This document shows, one piece after another, positions 48,051-60,930 of a DNA stretch of 64,000 nucleotides. A program made the translations under genes and the position numbers. Within the stretch, counting starts at the first letter, position 1. Every line of letters starts with the position of its first letter. Below the pieces are notes generated by a model. It was not told where the DNA came from and ran no database searches. It worked only from the letters and a program-made list of their open reading frames with translations. Source of the DNA: Hydractinia symbiolongicarpus (lineage: Eukaryota > Cnidaria > Hydrozoa > Anthoathecata > Hydractiniidae); NCBI RefSeq assembly GCF_029227915.1, contig NC_079886.1:26762501-26826500 (forward strand), read 5' to 3'.

Positions 48051-49610
48051 CGTTCGGGAAACGAGTTTACTCCCAGTTTACTTTCTTTGTATACATTCGA
48101 CTATACGGGTCAAGCCCGGGACTTACGGCAAATCGCGGGTTTTCGTTCGCTGGCGATTAAACTCCTTTTATTCAGCGTCTCATCAAAAATAAAATCATTT
48201 TTAAAAACTACAAGTCTCATGCGTTTTAGTGGTGAAGAAATAATTTAAAAAATCGTTCGGGTAATGAGTTTACTTCCTGGGTACTTTCTTTGTATACTTT
48301 TGACTATACGGGCCGAGTCCGGGATTTACGGGAAATCGCGGGTTTTCGTTTGCCGGCGATTAAACTCCTTTTATTCAGCGTCTCATAAAAAATGAAATCA
48401 TTTTTGAAAACTACAAGTCACATGCGTCTTAGTGGTGAAAAAATAATTTAAAAAATCGTTCGGCAAATGAGTTTACTCCCTGGGTATTTTCTTTGTATAC
48501 TTTCGACTATACAGCCAAGCCCGGGATTTACGGGAATTCGCGGGTTTTCGTTTGCCGGCGATTAAACTCCCTTTATTCAGGGTCTCATCAAAAACGAAAT
48601 CATTTTTGAAAACTACAAGTCTCATACGTTTTAGTGGTGAAAAATAATTTAAAGAATCCTTCGGGAAATGAGTTTACTCCCTGGGTACTTTCTTTGTATA
48701 CTTTTGACTATACGGGCCGAGTCCGGGATTTACGGGAAATTGCGGGTTTTCGTTTGCCGGCGATTAAACTCCTTTTATTCTGCGTCTCATCAAAAATGAA
48801 ATCGTTTTTAAAAACTACAAGTCTTATGCGTTTTAGTGGTAAAAAATTAATTTAAAAAATCGTTCGGGAAATGAGTTTACTCCCAGTTTACTTTCTTTGT
48901 ATACATTCGACTATACGGGTCAAGCCCGGGATTTACGGCAAATCGCGGGTTTTCGTTCGCTGGCGATTAAACTCCTTTTATTCAGCGTCTCATCAAAAAT
49001 GAAATCATTTTTAAAAACTACAAGTCTCATGCGTTTTAGTGGTGAAGAAATAATTTAAAAAATCGTTCGGGTAATGAGTTTACTCCCTGGGTACTTTCTT
49101 TGTATACTTTTGACTATACGGGCCGAGTCTGGGATTTACGGGAAATCGCGGGTTTTCGTTTGCCGGCGATTAAACTCCTTTTATTCAGCGTCTCATCAAA
49201 AACGAAATCATTTTTGAAAACTACAAGTCCCATGCGTCTTAGTGGTGAAAGAATAATTTAAAAAATGGTTCGGGAAATGAGTTTACTCCCTGGGTACTTT
49301 CTTTGTATACATTCGACTATACGGACCAAGCCCGGGATTTACGGGAAATCGCGGGTTTTCGTTTGCCGGAGATTAAACTCCTTTTATTCAGCGTCTCATC
49401 AAAAATGAAATCGTTTTTAAAAACTACAAGTCTTATGCGTTTTAGTGGTAAAAAATTAATTTAAAAAATCGTTCGGGAAATGAGTTTACTCCCAGTTTAC
49501 TTTCTTTGTATACATTCGACTATACCGGTCAAGCCCAGGATTTACGGCAAATCGCGGGTTTTCGTTCGCTGGCGATTAAACTCCTTTTATTCAGCGTCTC
49601 ATCAAAAATG
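48051..49610 (+). repeat. Zone D, distal part: forerunners of the zone E block
   Basis: Monomers with GTTCGCTGGCGATT, GTTCGGGTAATGAG, GAATCCTTCGGG, TTATTCTGCGTC, TTCAGGGTCTCATC and TGCGTCTTAGTGG. These are the building blocks of the 5,643-bp unit that follows. The GAATCCTTCGGG monomer at 48,634 recurs at 50,662, 2,028 bp (ten monomers) downstream. Confidence 0.75.
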
Positions 49611-50274
49611 AAATCATTTTTAAAAACTACAAGTCTCATGCGTTTTAGTGGTGAAGAAATAATTTAAAAAATCGTTCGGGTAATGAGTTTACTCCCTGGG
49701 TACTTTCTTTGTATACTTTTGACTATACGGGCCGAGTCTGGGATTTACGGGAAATCGCGGGTTTTCGTTTGCCGGCGATTAAACTCCTTTTATTCAGCGT
49801 TTCATAAAAAATGAAATCACTTTTGAAAACTACAAGTCCCATGCGTCTTAGTGGTAAAAAAATAATTTAAAAAATCGTTCGGGAAATGAGTTTAACCCCT
49901 GGGTACTTTCTTTGTATACATTCGACTATACGGACCAAGCCCGGGATTTACGGGAAATCGCGGGTTTTCGTTTGCCGGCGATTAAACTTCTTTTATTCAT
50001 CGTCTCATCAAAAATAAAATCATTTTTGAAAAGTACAAGTCTCATGCGTTTTAGTGGTGAAAATATAATTTAAAGATTCGTTCGGGAAATGAGTTTACTC
50101 CCTGCGTACGTTCTTTGTATACTTTTGACTATACGGGTCAAGCCCGGGATTTACGGCAAATCGCGGGTTTTCGTTCGCTGGCGATTAAACTCCTTTTATT
50201 CAGCGTCTCATTAAAAATAAAATCATTTTTAAAAACTACAAGTCTCATGCGTTTTAGTGGTGAAGAAATAATTT

Positions 50275-52705
50275 AAAAAATCGTTCGGGTAATGAGTTTA
50301 CTCCCTGGGTACTTTCTTTGTATACTTTTGACTATACGGGCCGAGTCCGGGATTTACGGGAAATCGCGGGTTTTCGTTTGCCGGCGATTAAACTCCTTTT
50401 ATTCAGCGTCTCATAAAAAATGAAATCATTTTTGAAAACTACAAGTCACATGCGTCTTAGTGGTGAAAAAATAATTTAAAAAATCGTTCGGCAAATGAGT
50501 TTACTCCCTGGGTATTTTCTTTGTATACTTTCGACTATACGGCCAAGCCCGGGATTTACGGGAAATCGCGGGTTTTCGTTTGCCGGCGATTAAACTCCCT
50601 TTATTCAGGGTCTCATCAAAAACGAAATCATTTTTGAAAACTACAAGTCTCATGCGTTTTAGTGGTGAAAAATAATTCAAAGAATCCTTCGGGAAATGAG
50701 TTTACTCCCTGGGTACTTTCTTTGTATACTTTTGACTATACGGGCCGAGTCCGGGATTTACGGGAAATTGCGGGTTTTCGTTTGCCGGCGATTAAACTCC
50801 TTTTATTCTGCGTCTCATCAAAAATGAAATCGTTTTTGAAAACTACAAGTCTTATGCGTTTTAGTGGTAAAAAATTAATTTAAAAAATCGTTCGGGAAAT
50901 GAGTTTACTCCCAGTTTACTTTCTTTGTATACATTCGACTATACGGGTCAAGCCCAGGATTTACGGCAAATCGCGGGTTTTCGTTCGCTAGCGATTAAAC
51001 TCCTTTTATTCAGCGTCTCATTAAAAATAAAATCATTTTTAAAAACTACAAGTCTCATGCGTTTTAGTGGTGAAGAAATAATTTAAAAAATCGTTCGGGT
51101 AATGAGTTTACTCCCTGGGTACTTTCTTTGTATACTTTTGAGTATACGGGCCGAGTCCGGGATTTACGGGAAATCGCGGGTTTTCGTTTGCCGGCGATTA
51201 AACTCCTTTTATTCAGCGTCTCATAAAAAATGAAATCATTTTTGAAAACTACAAGTCACATGCGTCTTAGTGGTGAAAAAATAATTTAAAAAATCGTTCG
51301 GCAAATGAGTTTACTTCCTGGGTATTTTCTTTGTATACTTTCGACTATACGGCCAAGCCCGGGATTTACGGGAAATCGCGGGTTTTCGTTTGCCGGCGAT
51401 TAAACTCCCTTTATTCAGGGTCTCATCAAAAACGAAATCATTTTTGAAAACTACAAGTCTCATGCGTTTTAGTGGTGAAAAATAATTTAAAGAATCCTTC
51501 GGGAAATGAGTTTACTCCCTGGGTACTTTTTTTGTATACTTTTGACTATACGGGCCGAGTCCGGGATTTACGGGAAATTGCGGGTTTTCGTTTGCCGGCG
51601 ATTGAACTCCTTTTATTCTGCGTCTCATCAAAAATGAAATCGTTTTTGAAAACTACAAGTCTTATGCGTTTTAGTGGTAAAAAATTAATTTAAAAAATCG
51701 TTCGGGAAATGAGTTTACTCCCAGTTTACTTTCTTTGTATACATTCGACTATACGGGTCAAGCCCCGGATTTATGGCAAATCGCGGGTTTTCGTTCGCTG
51801 GCGATTAAACTCCTTTTATTCAGCGTCTCATCAAAAATGAAATCATTTTTAAAAACTACAAGTCTCCTGCGTTTTAGTGGTGAAGAAATAATTTAAAAAA
51901 TCGTTCGGGTAATGAGTTTACTCCCTGGGTACTTTCTTTGTATACTTTTGAGTATACGGGCCGAGTCCGGGATTTACGGGAAATCGCGGGTTTTCGTTTG
52001 CCGGCGATTAAACTCCTTTTATTCAGCGTCTCATAAAAAATGAAATCATTTTTGAAAACTACAAGTCACATGCGTCTTAGTGGTGAAAAAATAATTTAAA
52101 AAATCGTTCGGCAAATGAGTTTACTTCCTGGGTATTTTCTTTGTATACTTTCGACTATACGGCCAAGCCCGGGATTTACGGGAAATCGCGGGTTTTCGTT
52201 TGCCGGCGATTAAACTCCCTTTATTCAGGGTCTCATCAAAAACGAAATCATTTTTGAAAACTACAAGTCTCATGCGTTTTAGTGGTGAAAAATAATTTAA
52301 AGAATCCTTCGGGAAATGAGTTTACTCCCTGGGTACTTTTTTTGTATACTTTTGACTATACGGGCCGAGTCCGGGATTTACGGGAAATTGCGGGTTTTCG
52401 TTTGCCGGCGATTGAACTCCTTTTATTCTGCGTCTTATCAAAAATGAAATCGTTTTTGAAAACTACAAGTCTTATGCGTTTTAGTGGTAAAAAATTAATT
52501 TAAAAAATCGTTCGGGAAATGAGTTTACTCCCAGTTTACTTTCTTTGTATACATTCGACTATACGGGTCAAGCCCGGGATTTATGGCAAATCGCGGGTTT
52601 TCGTTCGCTGGCGATTAAACTCCTTTTATTCAGCGTCTCATCAAAAATGAAATCATTTTTAAAAACTACAAGTCTCCTGCGTTTTAGTGGTGAAGAAATA
52701 ATTTA
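50275..52705 (+). repeat. 810-bp tetramer, three copies, in zone E copy 1
   Basis: The order is GGTAATGAG monomer, GGCAAATGAG monomer with TACTTTCGAC and TTCAGGGTCTC, GAATCCTTCGGG monomer with TTCTGCGTC, and CCCAGTTTAC monomer with GTTCGCTGG or GTTCGCTAG. It repeats three times; GAATCC monomers lie at 50,662, 51,472 and 52,282. The second and third share TTTTGAGTATACGG (51,139 and 51,949) where the first has GACTATAC, so the latest step duplicated the second unit. The same triple lies in copy 2 at about 55.92-58.35 kb. Confidence 0.85.
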
Positions 52706-52902
52706 AAAAATCGTTCGGGTAATGAGTTTACTCCCTGGGTACTTTCTTTGTATACTTTTGACTATACGGGCCGAGTCTGAGATTTACGGGAAATCGCGGG
52801 TTTTTGTTTGCCGGCGATTAAACTCCTTTTATTCAGCGTCTCATAAAAAATGAAATCATTTTTGAAAACTACAAGTCCCATGCGTCTTAGTTGTGAAAAA
52901 AT

Positions 52903-53089
52903 AATTTAAAAAATCGTTCGGGAAATGAGTTTACTCCCTGGGTACTTTCTATACGGACCAAGCCCGGGATTTACGGGAAATCGCGGGTTTTCGTTTGCCG
53001 GCGATTAAACTTCTTTTATTCATCGTCTCATCAAAAATAAAATCATTTTTGAAAAGTACAAGTCTCATGCGTTTTAGTGGTGAAAATAT
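52903..53089 (+). repeat. 187-bp short monomer with a 16-bp internal deletion
   Basis: GGTACTTTCTATACGGACC replaces the normal form in which TTGTATACATTCGACT stands after TTTCT. Unlike the intact forms near 49.3 and 49.9 kb, this one lacks the left arm and spacer of the GTATA/TATAC inverted repeat. Only a two-base CT is shared at the deletion ends. Confidence 0.88.
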
Positions 53090-53698
53090 AATTTAAAGAT
53101 TCGTTCGGGAAATGAGTTTACTCCCTGCGTACGTTCTTTGTATACTTTTGACTATACGGGCCGGGTCCAGGATTTACGGGAAATCGCGGGTTTTCGTTTG
53201 CCGGAGATTAACCTCCTTTTATTCTGCGTCTCATCAAAAATGAAATCGTTTTTGAAAACTACAAGTCTTATGCGTTTTAGTGGTAAAAAATTAATTTAAA
53301 AAATCGTTCGGGAAATGAGTTTACTCCCAGTTTACTTTCTTTGTATACATTCGACTATACGGGTCAAGCCCGGGATTTATGGCAAATCGCGGGTTTTCGT
53401 TCGCTGGCGATTAAACTCCTTTTATTCAGCGTCTCATCAAAAATGAAATCATTTTTAAAAACTACAAGTCTCCTGCGTTTTAGTGGTGAAGAAATAATTT
53501 AAAAAATCGTTCGGGTAATGAGTTTACTCCCTGGGTACTTTCTTTGTATACTTTTGACTATACGGGCCGAGTCTGAGATTTACGGGAAATCGCGGGTTTT
53601 TGTTTGCCGGCGATTAAACTCCTTTTATTCAGCGTCTCATAAAAAATGAAATCATTTTTGAAAACTACAAGTCCCATGCGTCTTAGTTGTGAAAAAAT

Positions 53699-53885
53699 AA
53701 TTTAAAAAATCGTTCGGGAAATGAGTTTACTCCCTGGGTACTTTCTATACGGACCAAGCCCGGGATTTACGGGAAATCGCGGGTTTTCGTTTGCCGGCGA
53801 TTAAACTTCTTTTATTCATCGTCTCATCAAAAATAAAATCATTTTTGAAAAGTACAAGTCTCATGCGTTTTAGTGGTGAAAATAT
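53699..53885 (+). repeat. 187-bp short monomer, second copy
   Basis: This is the same 16-bp deletion, 796 bp downstream of the first. The surrounding tetramer (GAGTCTGAGATTTACGG, TTTTTGTTTGCC, TTAGTTGTGAAA, GAAAATATAATTT, CTGCGTACGTTC, GGGTCCAGG, GGAGATTAACCTCC) is duplicated with it. Four monomers minus 16 bp fit the 796-bp offset. Confidence 0.88.
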
Positions 53886-56800
53886 AATTTAAAGATTCGT
53901 TCGGGAAATGAGTTTACTCCCTGCGTACGTTCTTTGTATACTTTTGACTATACGGGCCGGGTCCAGGATTTACGGGAAATCGCGGGTTTTCGTTTGCCGG
54001 AGATTAACCTCCTTTTATTCAGCCTCTCATCAAAAATGAAATCATTTGTGAAAACTACAAGTCTCATGCGTTTTAGTGGTGAAAAAATAATTTAAAAAAT
54101 CGTTCAAGAAATGAGTTTACTCCCTGGGTACTTTCTTTGTATACATTCGACTATACGGGCCGATTCCGGGATATACAGGAAATCGCGGGTTTTCGTTTGC
54201 CGGCGATTAAACTCCTTTTATTTAGCGTATCATCAAAAATGAAATCATTTTTAAAAACTACAACTCTCCTGCGTTTTAGTGGTGAAGAAATAATTTAAAA
54301 AATCATTCGGGAAATGAGTTTACTCCCTGGGTATTTTCTTTGTATACATTCGACTATCCGGCCAAGCCCGGGATTTACGGCAAATCGCGGGTTTTCGTTT
54401 GCCGGCGATTAAACTCCTTTTATTCAGCAACTCATCAAAAATGAAATCATTTTTGAAAACTACAAGTCTCATGCGTTTTAGTGGTGAAGAAATAATTTAA
54501 AAAATCGTTCGGGAAATGAGTTTACTCCCTGGGTATTTTCTTTGTATACTTTCGACTATACGGCCAAGCCCGGGATTTACGGGAAATCGCGGGTTTTCGT
54601 TTTCCGGCGATTAAACTCCCTTTATTCAGGGTCTCATCAAAAACGAAATCATTTTTGAAAACTACAAGTCTCATGCGTTTTAGTGGTGAAAAATAATTTA
54701 AAGAATCCTTCGGGAAATGAGTTTACTCCCTGGGTACTTTTTTTGTATACTTTTGACTATACGGGCCGAGTCCGGGATTTACGGGAAATTGCGGGTTTTC
54801 GTTTGCCGGCGATTAAACTCCTTTTATTCTGCGTCTCATCAAAAATGAAATCGTTTTTGAAAACTACAAGTCTTATGCGTTTTAGTGGTAAAAAATTAAT
54901 TTAAAAAATCGTTCGGGAAATGAGTTTACTCCCAGTTTACTTTCTTTGTATACATTCGACTATACGGGTCAAGCCCGGGATTTACGGCAAATCGCGGGTT
55001 TTCGTTCGCTGGCGATTAAACTCCTTTTATTCAGCGTCTCATCAAAAATGAAATCATTTTTAAAAACTACAAGTCTCCTGCGTTTTAGTGGTGAAGAAAT
55101 AATTTAAAAAATCGTTCGGGTAATGAGTTTACTCCCTGGGTACTTTCTTTGTATACTTTTGACTATACGGGCCGAGTCTGAGATTTACGGGAAATCGCGG
55201 GTTTTTGTTTGCCGGCGATTAAACTCCTTTTATTCAGCGTCTCATAAAAAATAAAATCATTTTTAAAAACTACAAGTCTCATGCGTTTTAGTGGTGAAGA
55301 AATAATTTAAAAAATCGTTCGGGTAATGAGTTTACTCCCTGGGTACTTTCTTTGTATACTTTTGACTATACGGGCCGAGTCTGGGATTTACGGGAAATCG
55401 CGGGTTTTCGTTTGCCGGCGATTAAACTCCTTTTATTCAGCGTTTCATAAAAAATGAAATCACTTTTGAAAACTACAAGTCCCATGCGTCTTAGTGGTAA
55501 AAAAATAATTTAAAAAATCGTTCGGGAAATGAGTTTAACCCCTGGGTACTTTCTTTGTATACATTCGACTATACGGACCAAGCCCGGGATTTACGGGAAA
55601 TCGCGGGTTTTCGTTTGCCGGCGATTAAACTTCTTTTATTCATCGTCTCATCAAAAATAAAATCATTTTTGAAAAGTACAAGTCTCATGCGTTTTAGTGG
55701 TGAAAATATAATTTAAAGATTCGTTCGGGAAATGAGTTTACTCCCTGCGTACGTTCTTTGTATACTTTTGACTATACGGGTCAAGCCCGGGATTTACGGC
55801 AAATCGCGGGTTTTCGTTCGCTGGCGATTAAACTCCTTTTATTCAGCGTCTCATTAAAAATAAAATCATTTTTAAAAACTACAAGTCTCATGCGTTTTAG
55901 TGGTGAAGAAATAATTTAAAAAATCGTTCGGGTAATGAGTTTACTCCCTGGGTACTTTCTTTGTATACTTTTGACTATACGGGCCGAGTCCGGGATTTAC
56001 GGGAAATCGCGGGTTTTCGTTTGCCGGCGATTAAACTCCTTTTATTCAGCGTCTCATAAAAAATGAAATCATTTTTGAAAACTACAAGTCACATGCGTCT
56101 TAGTGGTGAAAAAATAATTTAAAAAATCGTTCGGCAAATGAGTTTACTCCCTGGGTATTTTCTTTGTATACTTTCGACTATACGGCCAAGCCCGGGATTT
56201 ACGGGAAATCGCGGGTTTTCGTTTGCCGGCGATTAAACTCCCTTTATTCAGGGTCTCATCAAAAACGAAATCATTTTTGAAAACTACAAGTCTCATGCGT
56301 TTTAGTGGTGAAAAATAATTCAAAGAATCCTTCGGGAAATGAGTTTACTCCCTGGGTACTTTCTTTGTATACTTTTGACTATACGGGCCGAGTCCGGGAT
56401 TTACGGGAAATTGCGGGTTTTCGTTTGCCGGCGATTAAACTCCTTTTATTCTGCGTCTCATCAAAAATGAAATCGTTTTTGAAAACTACAAGTCTTATGC
56501 GTTTTAGTGGTAAAAAATTAATTTAAAAAATCGTTCGGGAAATGAGTTTACTCCCAGTTTACTTTCTTTGTATACATTCGACTATACGGGTCAAGCCCAG
56601 GATTTACGGCAAATCGCGGGTTTTCGTTCGCTAGCGATTAAACTCCTTTTATTCAGCGTCTCATTAAAAATAAAATCATTTTTAAAAACTACAAGTCTCA
56701 TGCGTTTTAGTGGTGAAGAAATAATTTAAAAAATCGTTCGGGTAATGAGTTTACTCCCTGGGTACTTTCTTTGTATACTTTTGAGTATACGGGCCGAGTC

Positions 56801-58545
56801 CGGGATTTACGGGAAATCGCGGGTTTTCGTTTGCCGGCGATTAAACTCCTTTTATTCAGCGTCTCATAAAAAATGAAATCATTTTTGAAAACTACAAGTC
56901 ACATGCGTCTTAGTGGTGAAAAAATAATTTAAAAAATCGTTCGGCAAATGAGTTTACTTCCTGGGTATTTTCTTTGTATACTTTCGACTATACGGCCAAG
57001 CCCGGGATTTACGGGAAATCGCGGGTTTTCGTTTGCCGGCGATTAAACTCCCTTTATTCAGGGTCTCATCAAAAACGAAATCATTTTTGAAAACTACAAG
57101 TCTCATGCGTTTTAGTGGTGAAAAATAATTTAAAGAATCCTTCGGGAAATGAGTTTACTCCCTGGGTACTTTTTTTGTATACTTTTGACTATACGGGCCG
57201 AGTCCGGGATTTACGGGAAATTGCGGGTTTTCGTTTGCCGGCGATTGAACTCCTTTTATTCTGCGTCTCATCAAAAATGAAATCGTTTTTGAAAACTACA
57301 AGTCTTATGCGTTTTAGTGGTAAAAAATTAATTTAAAAAATCGTTCGGGAAATGAGTTTACTCCCAGTTTACTTTCTTTGTATACATTCGACTATACGGG
57401 TCAAGCCCCGGATTTATGGCAAATCGCGGGTTTTCGTTCGCTGGCGATTAAACTCCTTTTATTCAGCGTCTCATCAAAAATGAAATCATTTTTAAAAACT
57501 ACAAGTCTCCTGCGTTTTAGTGGTGAAGAAATAATTTAAAAAATCGTTCGGGTAATGAGTTTACTCCCTGGGTACTTTCTTTGTATACTTTTGAGTATAC
57601 GGGCCGAGTCCGGGATTTACGGGAAATCGCGGGTTTTCGTTTGCCGGCGATTAAACTCCTTTTATTCAGCGTCTCATAAAAAATGAAATCATTTTTGAAA
57701 ACTACAAGTCACATGCGTCTTAGTGGTGAAAAAATAATTTAAAAAATCGTTCGGCAAATGAGTTTACTTCCTGGGTATTTTCTTTGTATACTTTCGACTA
57801 TACGGCCAAGCCCGGGATTTACGGGAAATCGCGGGTTTTCGTTTGCCGGCGATTAAACTCCCTTTATTCAGGGTCTCATCAAAAACGAAATCATTTTTGA
57901 AAACTACAAGTCTCATGCGTTTTAGTGGTGAAAAATAATTTAAAGAATCCTTCGGGAAATGAGTTTACTCCCTGGGTACTTTTTTTGTATACTTTTGACT
58001 ATACGGGCCGAGTCCGGGATTTACGGGAAATTGCGGGTTTTCGTTTGCCGGCGATTGAACTCCTTTTATTCTGCGTCTTATCAAAAATGAAATCGTTTTT
58101 GAAAACTACAAGTCTTATGCGTTTTAGTGGTAAAAAATTAATTTAAAAAATCGTTCGGGAAATGAGTTTACTCCCAGTTTACTTTCTTTGTATACATTCG
58201 ACTATACGGGTCAAGCCCGGGATTTATGGCAAATCGCGGGTTTTCGTTCGCTGGCGATTAAACTCCTTTTATTCAGCGTCTCATCAAAAATGAAATCATT
58301 TTTAAAAACTACAAGTCTCCTGCGTTTTAGTGGTGAAGAAATAATTTAAAAAATCGTTCGGGTAATGAGTTTACTCCCTGGGTACTTTCTTTGTATACTT
58401 TTGACTATACGGGCCGAGTCTGAGATTTACGGGAAATCGCGGGTTTTTGTTTGCCGGCGATTAAACTCCTTTTATTCAGCGTCTCATAAAAAATGAAATC
58501 ATTTTTGAAAACTACAAGTCCCATGCGTCTTAGTTGTGAAAAAAT

Positions 58546-58732
58546 AATTTAAAAAATCGTTCGGGAAATGAGTTTACTCCCTGGGTACTTTCTATACGGA
58601 CCAAGCCCGGGATTTACGGGAAATCGCGGGTTTTCGTTTGCCGGCGATTAAACTTCTTTTATTCATCGTCTCATCAAAAATAAAATCATTTTTGAAAAGT
58701 ACAAGTCTCATGCGTTTTAGTGGTGAAAATAT
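58546..58732 (+). repeat. 187-bp short monomer, third copy
   Basis: This is the equivalent of the short monomer at 52.9 kb inside the second 28-monomer block, at exactly 5,643 bp. Confidence 0.88.
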
Positions 58733-59341
58733 AATTTAAAGATTCGTTCGGGAAATGAGTTTACTCCCTGCGTACGTTCTTTGTATACTTTTGACTATAC
58801 GGGCCGGGTCCAGGATTTACGGGAAATCGCGGGTTTTCGTTTGCCGGAGATTAACCTCCTTTTATTCTGCGTCTCATCAAAAATGAAATCGTTTTTGAAA
58901 ACTACAAGTCTTATGCGTTTTAGTGGTAAAAAATTAATTTAAAAAATCGTTCGGGAAATGAGTTTACTCCCAGTTTACTTTCTTTGTATACATTCGACTA
59001 TACGGGTCAAGCCCGGGATTTATGGCAAATCGCGGGTTTTCGTTCGCTGGCGATTAAACTCCTTTTATTCAGCGTCTCATCAAAAATGAAATCATTTTTA
59101 AAAACTACAAGTCTCCTGCGTTTTAGTGGTGAAGAAATAATTTAAAAAATCGTTCGGGTAATGAGTTTACTCCCTGGGTACTTTCTTTGTATACTTTTGA
59201 CTATACGGGCCGAGTCTGAGATTTACGGGAAATCGCGGGTTTTTGTTTGCCGGCGATTAAACTCCTTTTATTCAGCGTCTCATAAAAAATGAAATCATTT
59301 TTGAAAACTACAAGTCCCATGCGTCTTAGTTGTGAAAAAAT

Positions 59342-59528
59342 AATTTAAAAAATCGTTCGGGAAATGAGTTTACTCCCTGGGTACTTTCTATACGGACCAA
59401 GCCCGGGATTTACGGGAAATCGCGGGTTTTCGTTTGCCGGCGATTAAACTTCTTTTATTCATCGTCTCATCAAAAATAAAATCATTTTTGAAAAGTACAA
59501 GTCTCATGCGTTTTAGTGGTGAAAATAT
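59342..59528 (+). repeat. 187-bp short monomer, fourth copy
   Basis: This is the equivalent of the short monomer at 53.7 kb inside the second 28-monomer block, at exactly 5,643 bp. Confidence 0.88.
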
Positions 59529-60325
59529 AATTTAAAGATTCGTTCGGGAAATGAGTTTACTCCCTGCGTACGTTCTTTGTATACTTTTGACTATACGGGC
59601 CGGGTCCAGGATTTACGGGAAATCGCGGGTTTTCGTTTGCCGGAGATTAACCTCCTTTTATTCAGCCTCTCATCAAAAATGAAATCATTTGTGAAAACTA
59701 CAAGTCTCATGCGTTTTAGTGGTGAAAAAATAATTTAAAAAATCGTTCAAGAAATGAGTTTACTCCCTGGGTACTTTCTTTGTATACATTCGACTATACG
59801 GGCCGATTCCGGGATATACAGGAAATCGCGGGTTTTCGTTTGCCGGCGATTAAACTCCTTTTATTTAGCGTATCATCAAAAATGAAATCATTTTTAAAAA
59901 CTACAACTCTCCTGCGTTTTAGTGGTGAAGAAATAATTTAAAAAATCATTCGGGAAATGAGTTTACTCCCTGGGTATTTTCTTTGTATACATTCGACTAT
60001 CCGGCCAAGCCCGGGATTTACGGCAAATCGCGGGTTTTCGTTTGCCGGCGATTAAACTCCTTTTATTCAGCAACTCATCAAAAATGAAATCATTTTTGAA
60101 AACTACAAGTCTCATGCGTTTTAGTGGTGAAGAAATAATTTAAAAAATCGTTCGGGAAATGAGTTTACTCCCTGGGTATTTTCTTTGTATACTTTCGACT
60201 ATACGGCCAAGCCCGGGATTTACGGGAAATCGCGGGTTTTCGTTTTCCGGCGATTAAACTCCCTTTATTCAGGGTCTCATCAAAAACGAAATCATTTTTG
60301 AAAACTACAAGTCTCATGCGTTTTA

Positions 60326-60547
60326 GTGGTGAAAAATAATTTAAAGAATCCTTCGGGAAATGAGTTTACTCCCTGGGTACTTTTTTTGTATACTTTTGAC
60401 TATACGGGCCGAGTCCGGGATTTACGGCAAATCGCGGGTTTTCGTTCGCTGGCGATTAAACTCCTTTTATTCAGCGTCTCATCAAAAATGAAATCATTTT
60501 TAAAAACTACAAGTCTCCTGCGTTTTAGTGGTGAAGAAATAATTTAA
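60326..60547 (+). repeat. Hybrid monomer at a one-monomer deletion
   Basis: The left part is the GAATCCTTCGGG type up to GAGTCCGGGATTTACGG. From the following CAAATCG on, it is the GTTCGCTGGCGATT type that should lie one monomer later. The breakpoint lies at about 60,409-60,427. An open frame of 73 codons crosses it but changes character in the middle, as expected of a fusion. Confidence 0.83.
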
Positions 60548-60743
60548 AAAATCGTTCGGGTAATGAGTTTACTCCCTGGGTACTTTCTTTGTATACTTTT
60601 GACTATACGGGCCGAGTCTGAGATTTACGGGAAATCGCGGGTTTTTGTTTGCCGGCGATTAAACTCCTTTTATTCAGCGTCTCATAAAAAATAAAATCAT
60701 TTTTGAAAACTACAAGTCCCATGCGTCTTAGTTGTGAAAAAAT

Positions 60744-60930
60744 AATTTAAAAAATCGTTCGGGAAATGAGTTTACTCCCTGGGTACTTTCTATACGGACC
60801 AAGCCCGGGATTTACGGGAAATCGCGGGTTTTCGTTTGCCGGCGATTAAACTTCTTTTATTCATCGTCTCATCAAAAATAAAATCATTTTTGAAAAGTAC
60901 AAGTCTCATGCGTTTTAGTGGTGAAAATAT
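60744..60930 (+). repeat. 187-bp short monomer, fifth copy
   Basis: The same deletion, with the same TTAGTTGTGAAA and GAAAATATAATTT context, occurs just past the end of the second 28-monomer block. It therefore belongs to a further copy of the 796-bp tetramer, joined here to zone F. Confidence 0.87.

Larger units (their letters stand above)
49611..55253 (+). repeat. Zone E: 5,643-bp 28-monomer block, copy 1
   Basis: The sequence recurs 5,643 bp downstream. Markers with this exact offset include CGTTTCATAAAAAATG (49,801 and 55,444), the GAATCCTTCGGG monomers (50,662, 51,472, 52,282 and 54,683 against 56,305, 57,115, 57,925 and 60,326) and the two 187-bp short monomers. Twenty-eight monomers would be 5,684 bp at 203 bp each; the two 16-bp deletions and a few single-base losses account for the difference. 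Confidence 0.92.
55254..60693 (+). repeat. Zone E: 28-monomer block, copy 2, lacking one monomer
   Basis: Copy 2 matches copy 1 at an offset of 5,643 bp up to about 60.41 kb and then at 5,440 bp, exactly 203 bp less. The change occurs inside one monomer, whose left part equals copy 1 near 54.77 kb and right part equals copy 1 near 54.98 kb, so one monomer was removed by an in-register exchange. The rare CATAAAAAATAAAATC near 55.24 and 60.68 kb marks the common end. Confidence 0.88.
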
